Made by a program: the position numbers and the translations under genes
Notes under the pieces: generated by a model
The model's database searches: none
Seen by the model: the letters and a program-made list of their open reading frames with translations, nothing else
Told to the model about the DNA's origin: nothing
Part shown: positions 18,817-28,004 of the stretch, in pieces
Layout of the letters: the number at the start of each line of letters is the position of its first letter
Numbering within the stretch: the stretch's first letter is position 1
Assembly: GCA_028285465.1 (NCBI GenBank)
Contig: JANQPD010000091.1
Span: forward strand, 62,001 to 126,000
Reading direction: 5' to 3'
Source: Owenweeksia sp.
GTDB lineage: Bacteria; Bacteroidota; Bacteroidia; Flavobacteriales; Schleiferiaceae
Length of the DNA: 64,000 nt

Positions 18817-21141
18817 CTAAAGCCGGATGAGTCTTTTGTATTCTTCCTCATCACCAAAAAGTATGGCGGCTTTTAACCTTTGTTTCCAGGGGGATTCTTC
18901 TATCTCGGCCAACAGTTGATAAAGCACACTTATTTGATGCACTTCTATTTGTTGAAGCTTATTTTTAAACTCTACAACGCTTTCATCCGCCTCATCAAAC
19001 TCTGCTTTATCTGCGGCAGGGGTAAAAGCATATTGCTTGTCCTGCAAAGGCTCTTTCCGCTTTGGGTCGACTGGCAGCTCTACAATAAACGTTGCTCCAT
19101 TTCCGTAATCCGACTCTGCCCTTACCCTCCCTTTATGCGCCTCTACCGCCAGCTTACAGAAAGTAAGTCCCAGTCCTGTAGAGGCGCTTTTGCCTACAGT
19201 AGGAGAAGTGTCGTTCCAAAATTTATCAAAGATATAGGGCAGCTTCTCGGGAGAAATACCCTCCCCCTGGTCTACCACACGTATACTTAAAAATTCCGGA
19301 TCGCTGCCTTTTAGCGCGGTGGCCATCTTAATGGTGCTCATCGGTGGTGAATACTTAATTGCATTGGTAAGCAAGTTCACCCACACCCTCGTCATTATTT
19401 CTTTATCCACATCTATAACTGGGTCATACGCCAGGTCAACCTCCAGCCTCGTGGCAGACATCTTTAAAAAGAGTTGTACTTGCTTTTGAGCCTCCTCCAG
19501 GACCTCCGATATCCGGCATGGCTCCAGGTTTAATTCAATGCCTACCTCTTCAAATTTCTGAGCCTGCAGCATGTTTAACACAAGGTTATGTAACATACGC
19601 CCCGATTGGCTTATCAGGTTCATCTTCTTGTTGTTCTTTTCACTGTCAGACAGTCCCAGGATCACATTGAGTGAATTCTTCATATCGTGGGCGATCATAT
19701 GGGTAAGCCCTTCTTTAAAATGGGAGAGGTCTTTTAATTCGTTGTGTGCTTCCGTGAGCTGCTGCGCACTTTTTGTGATTTTTTGGTTCTGCAGCATAAT
19801 CAGGTTGGTTTTTTCTTCAAACAAGCGGGCGCTTTTCTTTTTTCGCGCATACTGTTGGTAATAAACGAAGGCGATAAGCAATACGATAAATGAAACCCCT
19901 ATGTATACCTGCTTAAGCAACCGCTCCCTTTTTAATTCGGCAGTGTAAAGCAAGTCCTTTTTTTCCTGGTCTAAAGCTATGCTGGCCCGTTCCTTGTCTA
20001 TTTTATACTCGTACTCAATTCGCGCAATCTCTTTTATTTTATCTTCATTCAATAAGGAGTCATTGCTCTCATGGAAAATCTTAAAGTACTCCAGGGCCAG
20101 ATCATTTTTGTTCATTTTCTCATAGATCCGGGAAAGGTTATTCGCAGCAACCCCCATTGGTTTAAGCAATTTTTTTTCATAAGCCAAGACATAGGCTTGC
20201 TTATAATAAGACTCTGCCTTTGCTAGCTCATTCTCATAAAGCATTGTCTGCCCCAGGCCTAATAGGCTTTGCGTTATGATATACGGGTTTTCACAGGACC
20301 TTCCTTTATCTAAGGAAAGCTGATAATAAAACCGGGCACTGTCCACCTCATTCAATTTCATATAAGCAGTACCCATACCCAATTCAGAAAAAACAGCTCT
20401 ACAGAAGGCATTGATCTTGTTCAAGGTAGCGATGGCCTCGTAATAGTAGCTTAGGGACTGCTCAGGGCGTCCACTACTTTCCAGCACCTCACCAATATTG
20501 TTTTTAACCACACCTATGCCGAATTCATTTTTTCTGGTCTGGAAGATTTCCAGTGCCTGGCTATAATAATTCATGGCTTTTTCCCAATCTTCCTGGTTTT
20601 TATAGATCAGGCCAATGTTTACCATTGAAATGGCCACTCCATTTGTATCACGGCGCTCCTCGTCAATCTTCAAAGACTTTTGATAATTTTCGATAGCCCT
20701 GGGGTAATTTCCCTGGATGCGGTATAAATTGCCTACGTTATTCAGTATAGCGCTCTGTCCTTTTTTGTCATTTATCTCCCCGTAGAGCAAAAACGCTCTT
20801 TCAAAAAAGGTGATGGCGCTGTCGTATTCGCCAACATACCAGTACCCTATTCCTTTATGGTTATGCGCTCTTGCAAGGCCTCTTTGGTACCTCAACTTTT
20901 CAGACAAGCTTATGGCCTGATCAGAAAGCACTATAGTACGCCTTGGTTCTGAAGGGTGTAAGTGAAAAGCTAAATCATTTAACGCATTAACTTTATTGGT
21001 ATCCTCCTGAACCTCTTCAAGATAGGTTTCCAGGCTATCCACTAAAGGGTTTTGTGCTAAGAGTGGTTTAGTCCACAAAACTAAACCAAGAAACACAACT
21101 AAGCTTATGCAAAAGCGATGAGGCAGGTTTCGTTCTAACAT
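18817..21141 (-). CDS. TPR-containing sensor histidine kinase
   Basis: This 774-residue protein has a signal peptide (cleaved near PLLAQ, about residue 30), a periplasmic array of TPR repeats over roughly residues 70-390 (for example NNVGNLYRIQGNYPRAIENY), one membrane helix at about 409-427, a phosphorylation site at about 486 (MIAHDMKNSLN) and a GHKL ATPase domain (WVNLLTNAIKYSP, VVDQGEGISPEKLPYIFDKF, STGLGLTFCKLAVEAH). There is an extra C-terminal tail of about 80 residues. This layout is common in Bacteroidota. No response regulator lies next to it, so its partner and signal are unknown. Confidence 0.93.
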   Translation of the reverse strand: MLERNLPHRFCISLVVFLGLVLWTKPLLAQNPLVDSLETYLEEVQEDTNKVNALNDLAFHLHPSEPRRTIVLSDQAISLSEKLRYQRGLARAHNHKGIGYWYVGEYDSAITFFERAFLLYGEINDKKGQSAILNNVGNLYRIQGNYPRAIENYQKSLKIDEERRDTNGVAISMVNIGLIYKNQEDWEKAMNYYSQALEIFQTRKNEFGIGVVKNNIGEVLESSGRPEQSLSYYYEAIATLNKINAFCRAVFSELGMGTAYMKLNEVDSARFYYQLSLDKGRSCENPYIITQSLLGLGQTMLYENELAKAESYYKQAYVLAYEKKLLKPMGVAANNLSRIYEKMNKNDLALEYFKIFHESNDSLLNEDKIKEIARIEYEYKIDKERASIALDQEKKDLLYTAELKRERLLKQVYIGVSFIVLLIAFVYYQQYARKKKSARLFEEKTNLIMLQNQKITKSAQQLTEAHNELKDLSHFKEGLTHMIAHDMKNSLNVILGLSDSEKNNKKMNLISQSGRMLHNLVLNMLQAQKFEEVGIELNLEPCRISEVLEEAQKQVQLFLKMSATRLEVDLAYDPVIDVDKEIMTRVWVNLLTNAIKYSPPMSTIKMATALKGSDPEFLSIRVVDQGEGISPEKLPYIFDKFWNDTSPTVGKSASTGLGLTFCKLAVEAHKGRVRAESDYGNGATFIVELPVDPKRKEPLQDKQYAFTPAADKAEFDEADESVVEFKNKLQQIEVHQISVLYQLLAEIEESPWKQRLKAAILFGDEEEYKRLIRL

Positions 21142-21225
21142 TTCGTTAATTTCTGATAATTCAAGCTGTTAGCGCCTGTAAAGGTATGCCTTTAGCGGTT
21201 ATAACCGATTTACCGGGAATACTTC

Positions 21226-22308
21226 CTACTCAACAGATAAGTACGGTTTAGTTTTTTTAAAGAGTGAATCATTCATACCTTCAAGGTGTTTGAGCTCTTC
21301 AATGCTCTTAAAGGGCCTTGTTTGCTCTCTGAAATAAACAATGCTTTTAACCATTTCATAATCCAAATAAGGGTGCCTTACAAGTGTTTTGAAATCGGAT
21401 TTATTTAAATCCAGGGGCATAAGGTCTATATGCTCCAGCTTTAGATATGGCTCTATTTTGCGGTACTTTTCATCGTTTACCCCGTATATCTCGCGTACTT
21501 GCTCAATAGAAACAAAACCACCTAAACGCGCCCTGTACTTCACAATACGCCTGGCAAGAAAAGGACTTATGCCCCAAACCCGGCTTAAGGCCGATGAGTC
21601 GGCCAAAGCTATATCCGCTATCGGACTTGTTTTTTTCTTTTCTTTGGGTAACGCACTTGTATCAATATGTATGTAGGGCAACATCTCTTCTACTAAGGAA
21701 GAATCTAAACTATACACCGCGTAAAGCTGGTTTTCAGTCTTGAAAGGTTTTACTTTTTCCCTGTAAGCAATTACGCCTTTGGCCTGCCCATCTTTAAGCC
21801 CCATTGCACGTAGTTCACTTTTTGATATCTGGTTGGGGTCAAATGTTTTAAGGGCCAGTTTTTTATCCTTTTGACCTCTACCAAAGTATACTTGTGTATC
21901 AGGCAATTGTATAAAAGGCGCTACATGTGCAAACCAGGTACTATCCATCCCATAAATCCGCAAAACATCCTTTTTGCTACGAAACACCCCTCCTTTATTT
22001 ACATAGTTCCGCATCTTTTTACGTAATTCACGGCTTAACCCTAAAACTTTGAGAACAGAGTCATTCGCTTCATTCGGGTCAAAAGCAAAAGCCGGAGGAA
22101 GTACAGATGCTTTATACCGCGCAAGGCTATCCTGCTCAAGCATTGCTGTAAAAGCCAACCGGGTTTCATCATCCAGCGTTTCGGGTGCATAAAACCATTC
22201 ATCATAATAGAGGGCGACCTGCAGGGTTAAAATGCAAAAAAGCAGCACAAACAAACCGTTACGCTGCTTTTTTGAAAAATGTGCGAATTCTTTTAACCTG
22301 GCCCACAT
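21226..22308 (-). CDS. Membrane-anchored helix-hairpin-helix (ComEA-like) protein
   Basis: This 360-residue protein has one N-terminal membrane helix (QRNGLFVLLFCILTLQVALY) followed by four helix-hairpin-helix units, each with a pattern such as VLGLSRELRKKMRNYVNKGG, MGLKDGQAKGVIAYREKVKP, VWGISPFLARRIVKYRARLG and HPYLDYEMVKSIVYFREQTR. HhH repeats of this type occur in ComEA, which binds DNA during uptake, so DNA binding outside the inner membrane is possible. It begins 6 bases after the small NSS subunit gene, so it is transcribed with the transporter. A link in function between them is not evident. Confidence 0.85.
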   Translation of the reverse strand: MWARLKEFAHFSKKQRNGLFVLLFCILTLQVALYYDEWFYAPETLDDETRLAFTAMLEQDSLARYKASVLPPAFAFDPNEANDSVLKVLGLSRELRKKMRNYVNKGGVFRSKKDVLRIYGMDSTWFAHVAPFIQLPDTQVYFGRGQKDKKLALKTFDPNQISKSELRAMGLKDGQAKGVIAYREKVKPFKTENQLYAVYSLDSSLVEEMLPYIHIDTSALPKEKKKTSPIADIALADSSALSRVWGISPFLARRIVKYRARLGGFVSIEQVREIYGVNDEKYRKIEPYLKLEHIDLMPLDLNKSDFKTLVRHPYLDYEMVKSIVYFREQTRPFKSIEELKHLEGMNDSLFKKTKPYLSVE

Positions 22309-22314
22309 TACGCA

Positions 22315-22458
22315 TTACCTGGGATCATCGTCATTATCTTCATAAGAATCCGGTTCAGGCCTGGGTGGCGTTTTAAGCACTCTCCAAAAAAAATAGGCCG
22401 TGAAACCCGCTACCATCACCTGGGTAGCTACCATTAATAGTATTGCGGAAGTATTCAT
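22315..22458 (-). CDS. Small subunit of NSS transporter (MetS-like), 47 residues
   Basis: The ATG at 22458 overlaps the stop of the transporter gene as ATGA, and the frame runs 47 codons to a TAA at 22315. The product starts MNTSAILLMVATQVMVAGF, makes one membrane helix, continues with TAYFFWRVLKTPPRP and ends in an acidic tail (DSYEDNDDDPR). This is the shape and position of MetS, the small subunit of MetP-type methionine/alanine NSS importers in Gram-positive bacteria, and small membrane ORFs follow NSS genes in other bacteria too. Function is inference; that it is a translated gene is well supported by the overlap and the tight spacing on both sides. Confidence 0.8.
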   Translation of the reverse strand: MNTSAILLMVATQVMVAGFTAYFFWRVLKTPPRPEPDSYEDNDDDPR

Positions 22459-24155
22459 ACGGATGCAGTTTGTAAAGCGTTTCTTCTTCTTTTCTTATAA
22501 GCTATATATACCAAAGCGCTAAGTCCGACAAAAAGCGTACTTAACAATAAGCGCGCAATATTGACCAGTACTATTTTTCTTTCGAGGCGTGCAATCACAT
22601 TTGCATCGGTGGCTGCAGCTATTTGCGCTTTAATTCCCGAGTTCTGTAACATCTGGATAATACTTCCATTGTCCAATGTCCAACCCTGCCCATCAAATAA
22701 ACCGGAAATGGCAACGGCCCAGTCTCCCCCCTCGGGTAAGAAAAGTGAACCTAAAAATACAATTATTAAAAGGAGCGGAGTTATGGTGAGCATAATCCCC
22801 TTAAAAAAGGAGGGTACTTTAATGTCTGCTCCCGAAAGCAATTCGTGCCAGCCTCTTTTGATCCCGAAGATCCAAGCAAAAAGAACCGCTTCTGCAAGAG
22901 CAAAGACCACCAGTGACATGGTACCGGCCCAATAATCGTATTCATTGAAAAGCACCTGGTCTACCACTCCGTTTTCCATAACCTGGTACACCAACACCGT
23001 GGGCAACCCAAAGAAAGCAATTACAGCCCCGAAGGTCCAGGCCGCTTTTTTGCGGTTAAAGTTGTATTCGTCCTGCATAAAACCCATCCAGGGAGTACCC
23101 ATGGCCAGTGAAGAAGTGATCCCGGCAAAAAACAGAAGTCCAAACCAAAACACACCGGCAATATTGCTGATGTAGGCTCCCCATTGGTCAAAAAGATACG
23201 GCATGGTTTGAAAGGCCATCCCGAATCCCGCGTTTTCCTTTACCCAATCGATGCCTAAGTAACCCGCAGCAATAGGAACCACGATGAGGCTGCCCAATAC
23301 GACCTCGACAAACTCGTTCATAAAGCCGGCTGATACGGCGTTTAATGCGATGTCGTCCTTCGACTTTAAATAAGAAGCATAACAATGTATGGTGCCCATA
23401 CCAACCGACAGGGTGAAAAACATCTGGCCGGCCGCAGCCAGCCAGACGGTTGGATTGGAAAGAGAATCGAACTGTGGCGTCCAAAGAAAGTTTAGCCCGT
23501 CCCACGCACTGGCATCAGGATTTGCTGCAGAGGCACCGGAAGTACCCAGGGTAAGCCCGCGAAATGCTAAAAACGCACCAAAGATCAAAAGGAGCGGCAC
23601 CCCGATCTTGGCTGCTTTTTCTACTCCTTTTAGCCCTCTGGAAAGAATATACGTATTGAGTAACAAACACAGAATGTAAAATACGGCCGCTTCGTACGGG
23701 ATACCGGTTGTGGACTTCCCTATTTTGAGGTAGTTGTTGAAAAAATCCGCTACCTGCCCCTGGTTCATCCCGCTAAAGGTGTCAAAAACAGAATGGAAAA
23801 CATAGCTTAGTGTCCACGACTCAATGTAACAATAATAAGCCGCTACCGCCACATTGGTAAAGATGCCAAATACACCGAAGTATTTCCAGAAACGCAATTT
23901 ACCCATGCTGTCCAGGATAAAGGGAGTAGAGTGATTGCCTTGCTTACCACCAAAACGTCCCATGGTCCATTCTATCCATAAAAGCGGGATTCCCATAAGG
24001 AGGAAACATACGAGATAGGGAATAATGAAGGCCCCTCCCCCGTTTTGTACCGCCTGTACGGGAAACCGCAAAAAGTTTCCCAATCCAACGGCATTGCCAG
24101 CCATGGCCAAAATCAATCCGACACGCGAGCCCCAGGCTTCTTTATTTGCGCTCAT
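22455..24155 (-). CDS. Sodium-dependent NSS/SNF family transporter
   Basis: This 566-residue inner-membrane protein is a neurotransmitter:sodium symporter family member (LeuT fold) that imports an amino acid or related compound with Na+. The signature first helix is clear: WGSRVGLILAMAGNAVGLGNFLRFP, given here as WGSRVGLILAMAG followed by NAVGLGNFLRFP, then NGGGAFIIPYLVCF. Around twelve membrane helices follow. A large hydrophilic loop near the C-terminus (about residues 480-540, ALFDGQGWTLDNGSIIQML region) is longer than in LeuT. The stop overlaps the start of the small subunit, so the two are translationally coupled. Substrate unknown. Confidence 0.93.
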   Translation of the reverse strand: MSANKEAWGSRVGLILAMAGNAVGLGNFLRFPVQAVQNGGGAFIIPYLVCFLLMGIPLLWIEWTMGRFGGKQGNHSTPFILDSMGKLRFWKYFGVFGIFTNVAVAAYYCYIESWTLSYVFHSVFDTFSGMNQGQVADFFNNYLKIGKSTTGIPYEAAVFYILCLLLNTYILSRGLKGVEKAAKIGVPLLLIFGAFLAFRGLTLGTSGASAANPDASAWDGLNFLWTPQFDSLSNPTVWLAAAGQMFFTLSVGMGTIHCYASYLKSKDDIALNAVSAGFMNEFVEVVLGSLIVVPIAAGYLGIDWVKENAGFGMAFQTMPYLFDQWGAYISNIAGVFWFGLLFFAGITSSLAMGTPWMGFMQDEYNFNRKKAAWTFGAVIAFFGLPTVLVYQVMENGVVDQVLFNEYDYWAGTMSLVVFALAEAVLFAWIFGIKRGWHELLSGADIKVPSFFKGIMLTITPLLLIIVFLGSLFLPEGGDWAVAISGLFDGQGWTLDNGSIIQMLQNSGIKAQIAAATDANVIARLERKIVLVNIARLLLSTLFVGLSALVYIAYKKRRRNALQTASV

Positions 24156-24296
24156 ATAAAAAGTTAAATGTGATTTTTATTAGGCGTGAGGCCAAATATA
24201 TAAAGATAATGACAGCTTGCTAGAAATAAGCCGCGCATCTCCTGACAAAGAAGCAGAATATTAAAGGCCTTCTCCTCTGGCCCGGTTTTTAGAAAC

Positions 24297-24304
24297 TACT
24301 TTTG
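24297..24304 (+). promoter_or_regulatory. -7 box of the ABC exporter gene
   Basis: TACTTTTG matches TAnnTTTG and lies 20 bases ahead of the ATG at 24325. No clear TTG is seen 19 bases upstream. Confidence 0.5.
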
Positions 24305-24324
24305 TCTTCTTTAAAACACTCCAC

Positions 24325-26100
24325 ATGGCGAATGAAAAGAAGCGGATTGCCTTTAGCAAGTCCACTTTTAAAAAGTCACTAAAACTTTATAAATATATAA
24401 AGCCCTACCGCGGTGAGTTTGCGGTGGGTCTGTTTTTTTTACTGCTCTCCAGCGCGGCCAACCTCGCTTTTCCAAAATACCTGGGCGAACTCGTTGATGC
24501 CACCAACAGCAACCAAATTTATGAGAACATACAGGAGATCTCCCTTATCCTGATTGCCATTCTGATTGCACAAGCCATTGTTTCTTTTTTCAGGATTGTC
24601 CTCTTTGTGAACGTTACGGAAAAAACACTGGCTTCACTTCGGCAGGCCACTTACAGACACCTGATCAAACTACCTATCACTTTCTTTAACCAAAAGCGCG
24701 TAGGTGAGTTAAACAGCCGCATTTCGGCCGACATCAGTTTGTTACAGGAAACTTTTACTACTACCCTGGCAGAATTCATCCGCCAATTGGTGATCATCTT
24801 TGGTGGGGTAGTCATATTGCTTTACACTTCTCCACAACTCACGTTGTTTATGCTAGCCATCGTGCCGGTGGTCATTGTAATCATGATCTACTTCGGGCAT
24901 TTTGTGAGGCGGTACTCAAAAGATGTGCAGCAAAAAGTGGCTGAATCCAATACGCTGGTCGAAGAGACGCTGCAAGGCATCTCAAATGTAAAAGCCTTTG
25001 CCAACGAGTTTTTAGAGATCTTGTCTTACAAGAAAAAAACAGATGAGGTGGCCAAGGTTGCCATTAAAGGGGGAAAGTACAGGGGTGCCTTCAGTTCTTT
25101 TATAATACTCGGTTTGTTCGGCGCTATTGTGGCCGTTATCTGGCAAGGGGTTAATCTTATCGCGGCGGGAGAACTTGAGGTGGGAGAGTTGTTTAGCTTC
25201 ATCATCTACTCGGGCTTTGTCGGGGGTTCTATTCGCGGTTTTGCCGATGTATATGCGCGTATTCAAAAAGCATTGGGAGCAACCGAGGAGCTTATGGAGA
25301 TCCTGGAAGAGGATACCGAAAATCTGGATGAAGAAGGCAGCAAACGGACTTTACCCTCATTCAAAGGCAAAGTAGCGTTTAAGAATGTCTCTTTTTCTTA
25401 TCCCACACGTAAGGACATCCCAGTGCTTACTGACCTAAGCTTCACAGCCGAACAGGGGGAACAGATCGCATTGGTGGGGCCAAGTGGGGCAGGTAAGTCA
25501 ACGCTTGTTTCGCTCCTTATGCGTTTTTATGAGGCGGATCAGGGGCAACTCCTGTTTGATGACCGGGAAGCCGGCACATATGGACTGAGTGAATTACGCA
25601 ATCAAATGGCAGTAGTGCCGCAAGATGTATTTTTATTCGGAGGAAGCATCCGGGAGAACATACTGTATGGCAAGCCCGATGCGAACGAAAAAGAACTGAT
25701 CGAAGCTGCCAAACAAGCTAACGCCTGGACCTTCATCCAAGGTTTTCCCGAAGGCCTGGATACTATAGTGGGGGAACGAGGCGTACAACTATCCGGTGGG
25801 CAAAGGCAACGGGTAGCGATTGCCCGGGCTGTACTCAAGAATCCAAAAATCCTTATCCTGGACGAGGCCACTTCTGCTCTCGATGCAGAAAGCGAGCGCC
25901 TGGTGCAGGAGGCGCTAGACAGACTTATGCAGGGGCGCACCTCTATTGTAATTGCACACCGCCTGGCCACCGTTCGGCAAGCAGATAAAATACTGGTTAT
26001 GGATCATGGTCGTATAGTAGAAAGCGGCACACATGAAGAGTTGTTGCAAATTGAAGATGGCCTGTACCATAGTTTAAGTGACTTACAGTTTACCACCTAA
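24325..26100 (+). CDS. ABC exporter, fused membrane and ATPase domains
   Basis: This 591-residue protein is a type I (ABCB/MsbA-like) half-transporter. The first 310 residues carry six membrane helices, beginning YIKPYRGEFAVGLFFLLLSS, with coupling-helix sequence FFNQKRVGELNSRISADI. The ATPase domain has Walker A GPSGAGKST, Q-loop VPQDVFLFGGSIREN, signature LSGGQRQR, Walker B ILILDEATSALD and the H-loop IAHRLATV. All catalytic residues are present, so it should work as a homodimer. Substrates of close relatives are lipids, drugs or peptides; none can be assigned. It is divergent from the NSS gene and has its own promoter. Confidence 0.93.
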   Translation: MANEKKRIAFSKSTFKKSLKLYKYIKPYRGEFAVGLFFLLLSSAANLAFPKYLGELVDATNSNQIYENIQEISLILIAILIAQAIVSFFRIVLFVNVTEKTLASLRQATYRHLIKLPITFFNQKRVGELNSRISADISLLQETFTTTLAEFIRQLVIIFGGVVILLYTSPQLTLFMLAIVPVVIVIMIYFGHFVRRYSKDVQQKVAESNTLVEETLQGISNVKAFANEFLEILSYKKKTDEVAKVAIKGGKYRGAFSSFIILGLFGAIVAVIWQGVNLIAAGELEVGELFSFIIYSGFVGGSIRGFADVYARIQKALGATEELMEILEEDTENLDEEGSKRTLPSFKGKVAFKNVSFSYPTRKDIPVLTDLSFTAEQGEQIALVGPSGAGKSTLVSLLMRFYEADQGQLLFDDREAGTYGLSELRNQMAVVPQDVFLFGGSIRENILYGKPDANEKELIEAAKQANAWTFIQGFPEGLDTIVGERGVQLSGGQRQRVAIARAVLKNPKILILDEATSALDAESERLVQEALDRLMQGRTSIVIAHRLATVRQADKILVMDHGRIVESGTHEELLQIEDGLYHSLSDLQFTT

Positions 26101-26171
26101 TCCACTTTGCGTGGTTAATAAGAAATAGAGAAAAGCCAAAAGTGTAAGACCAAGCGTTGTTTCTTTAAGGT

Positions 26172-26489
26172 ATGAAAAAGCTCTGGATAAAAATCAGTGA
26201 CAAACCATGGGTGAAATTTGCTACCAACAAGTTTATATTGGCTACCCTGGCCTTTGTGCTGTGGATGTTTTTTTTGGACGTAAATTCAGTGCTGATTCAC
26301 TATGAACTCAACGCGGATAAAGAGGAGCTGGAGCAAAGCATCCTCTACTACCGCACAGAAATAGCCAAAGACAAGCAATTGCTCGAGGAGCTCACTTCGG
26401 ACCCCGAAAAACTGGAGAAATTTGCCCGCGAGCAATACTGGATGAAAAGACCAGGTGAAGAGATCTACCTGATCGAAGAAGCTCACTAA
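26172..26489 (+). CDS. FtsB/DivIC-like septum formation initiator
   Basis: This 105-residue protein has a short cytoplasmic start, one membrane helix (KFILATLAFVLWMFFLDVNS), then a coiled coil (ADKEELEQSILYYRTEIAKD) and the conserved FtsB-type ending EKFAREQYWMKRPGEEIYLI. FtsB forms a complex with FtsL and FtsQ at the division site. It follows the ABC exporter on the same strand with a 71-base gap. Assignment to FtsB rather than DivIC is not possible by eye, because both share this layout. Its stop overlaps the 3' end of the convergent helicase gene by 4 bases. Confidence 0.85.
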   Translation: MKKLWIKISDKPWVKFATNKFILATLAFVLWMFFLDVNSVLIHYELNADKEELEQSILYYRTEIAKDKQLLEELTSDPEKLEKFAREQYWMKRPGEEIYLIEEAH

Positions 26490-27901
26490 AAGTATTCTTC
26501 CCCAAAACCGATCAGATATACTTTATCCCTGGCCCGGGTCATAGCGGTGTATAACCAACGTAAGGTTTCCAGATCCGGTTGTCCGGAAGGCATCCAGGGT
26601 TTTTCCACAAATACGTTTTCCCATTGCCCTCCTTGTGCTTTATGGCAGGTAATGGCATAGGCAAATTTCACCTGTAAGGCATTGAAGTAAGGGTTAGCGC
26701 GCACCTCCAGGTGACGCTTGTTTTTTTGTGGAATGTCTGCATAATCTGCCAATACTTCCTGATAAAAAGCCTGAGACTCCTCCCAACTTAGTGAAGCAGC
26801 TGGTTTGTCAATTACATCCAGCATTATGATGGTTTCAAAAGGTGCTTCCTGCGGGTAATCTACCATCCGGACCTTAACGCGGGCAAAACGATGCCCGTAA
26901 AAAGCATTGCGTTCGTAGATCTGAAGTAGCTCAACAATGTCTCCATTGGCTATAAAACCAGCCTTGCTTGCTTCAGGCAACCAGTAATAGTTGTTTTTTA
27001 CCACCATAAAATAATCCCCTGCGCCAATTTCTTCTTCTTGCCACAGGATACGCGCCCGTATTTGCTGGTTGTAGAGCGCTGCCCGTTTATTGGAACGCAC
27101 AAGTATGGCTGTATCTTCTCTTCCCGCATTTGCAAAGGAATGATTTAGGGCATCTTCTACCTCAAACCCCTCTACCAGCCGTATCACCTCTGCCCCGGTT
27201 TGGATCTTTGGCAAAACAAAAGGTTCCTGCTCTTGCAAAAGGCGTAATTGTGTAGCATTCGCCAAGATCTGAGAATTTCCCGATTGGCGCATTACTTCTT
27301 TCATCTCACATTCGGAAACCTTTAAGCCATAGGCTGTTTGCAAAAACTTGTGATCCAAAGCGGGGCTTTCGCTATCTCCAACCGGCGAAAGTTGTGCCTT
27401 GTCCCCTACCAGAAGCAACTTACAGTTTACACCCATTTGTACAAAGTGAAGCAGGTCTTCCAGCAAACTACGCGATGAAAAAGAGCGGTCACCTCCATTT
27501 GCGATCATTGAGGCCTCGTCAACAATGTACAGGGTGTTCGCCGCTTTATTTTCCCTTAAGGTGAAGGCCGTACCCGCAGCAGTTTTCTTAGAACGATAGA
27601 TATATTTATGAATAGTGAAGGCAGCCTTTTGGCTATATTGAGTCATTACTTTGGCAGCCCTCCCGGTAGGTGCTAACAGTGCCGTTTTTTGCTTAAAGGC
27701 AGGCAGTGTGTGCACCAATGTTTTGATCAGTGTAGTTTTACCGGTACCGGCATAACCTTTCAGCAAAAAGATGTGCTGTGTACCGGGAGTAAGACAGTAA
27801 CGTGCCAATAGCTCCAGGGCATACGCTTGATCAGCCGTAGGGCTAAGAGGGAAATTACGCTTTAGGGCAGAAGAAAATTTACCGAAACCTGAGGCATCCA
27901 T
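26486..27901 (-). CDS. RecD-like SF1 DNA helicase
   Basis: This 471-residue protein is a superfamily 1 helicase of the RecD/Dda type that unwinds DNA 5' to 3'. Walker A is at about residues 48-57 (LKGYAGTGKTTL), motif Ia LLAPTGRAAKVM, Walker B YIVDEASM, motif III LLVGDKAQLSPVG, and the C-terminal UvrD_C_2 part FAYAITCHKAQGGQWENV with the last motif WLYTAMTRARDKVYLI. It lacks the N-terminal domains of RecD2, so it is closer in size to Dda or Pif1. I chose the ATG at 27901: the open frame to 28003 runs through the divergent promoter of the next gene. Confidence 0.9.
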   Translation of the reverse strand: MDASGFGKFSSALKRNFPLSPTADQAYALELLARYCLTPGTQHIFLLKGYAGTGKTTLIKTLVHTLPAFKQKTALLAPTGRAAKVMTQYSQKAAFTIHKYIYRSKKTAAGTAFTLRENKAANTLYIVDEASMIANGGDRSFSSRSLLEDLLHFVQMGVNCKLLLVGDKAQLSPVGDSESPALDHKFLQTAYGLKVSECEMKEVMRQSGNSQILANATQLRLLQEQEPFVLPKIQTGAEVIRLVEGFEVEDALNHSFANAGREDTAILVRSNKRAALYNQQIRARILWQEEEIGAGDYFMVVKNNYYWLPEASKAGFIANGDIVELLQIYERNAFYGHRFARVKVRMVDYPQEAPFETIIMLDVIDKPAASLSWEESQAFYQEVLADYADIPQKNKRHLEVRANPYFNALQVKFAYAITCHKAQGGQWENVFVEKPWMPSGQPDLETLRWLYTAMTRARDKVYLIGFGEEYF

Positions 27902-27941
27902 GGCGTAAAAATAACCGCTATACAATGGCTTTAAAAACAAT

Positions 27942-27970
27942 TTTGCCAACAAAAAAAAGTTGTAGATTTG
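27942..27970 (+). promoter_or_regulatory. Promoter of the 28005 gene
   Basis: TTTG (27942-27945), 17 bases and TAGATTTG (27963-27970) match the Bacteroidota promoter with a slightly short spacer, 34 bases ahead of the start codon. Confidence 0.6.
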
Positions 27971-28004
27971 CCCGCAACAGTTCAATAAATAGCCCAAAAA
28001 CACT

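Noticed and set aside
27902-28003. Extra 34 codons at the start of the RecD-like helicase.
   Set aside because: They cross the divergent promoter at 27942-27970 and include a cysteine- and aromatic-rich run unlike the family.
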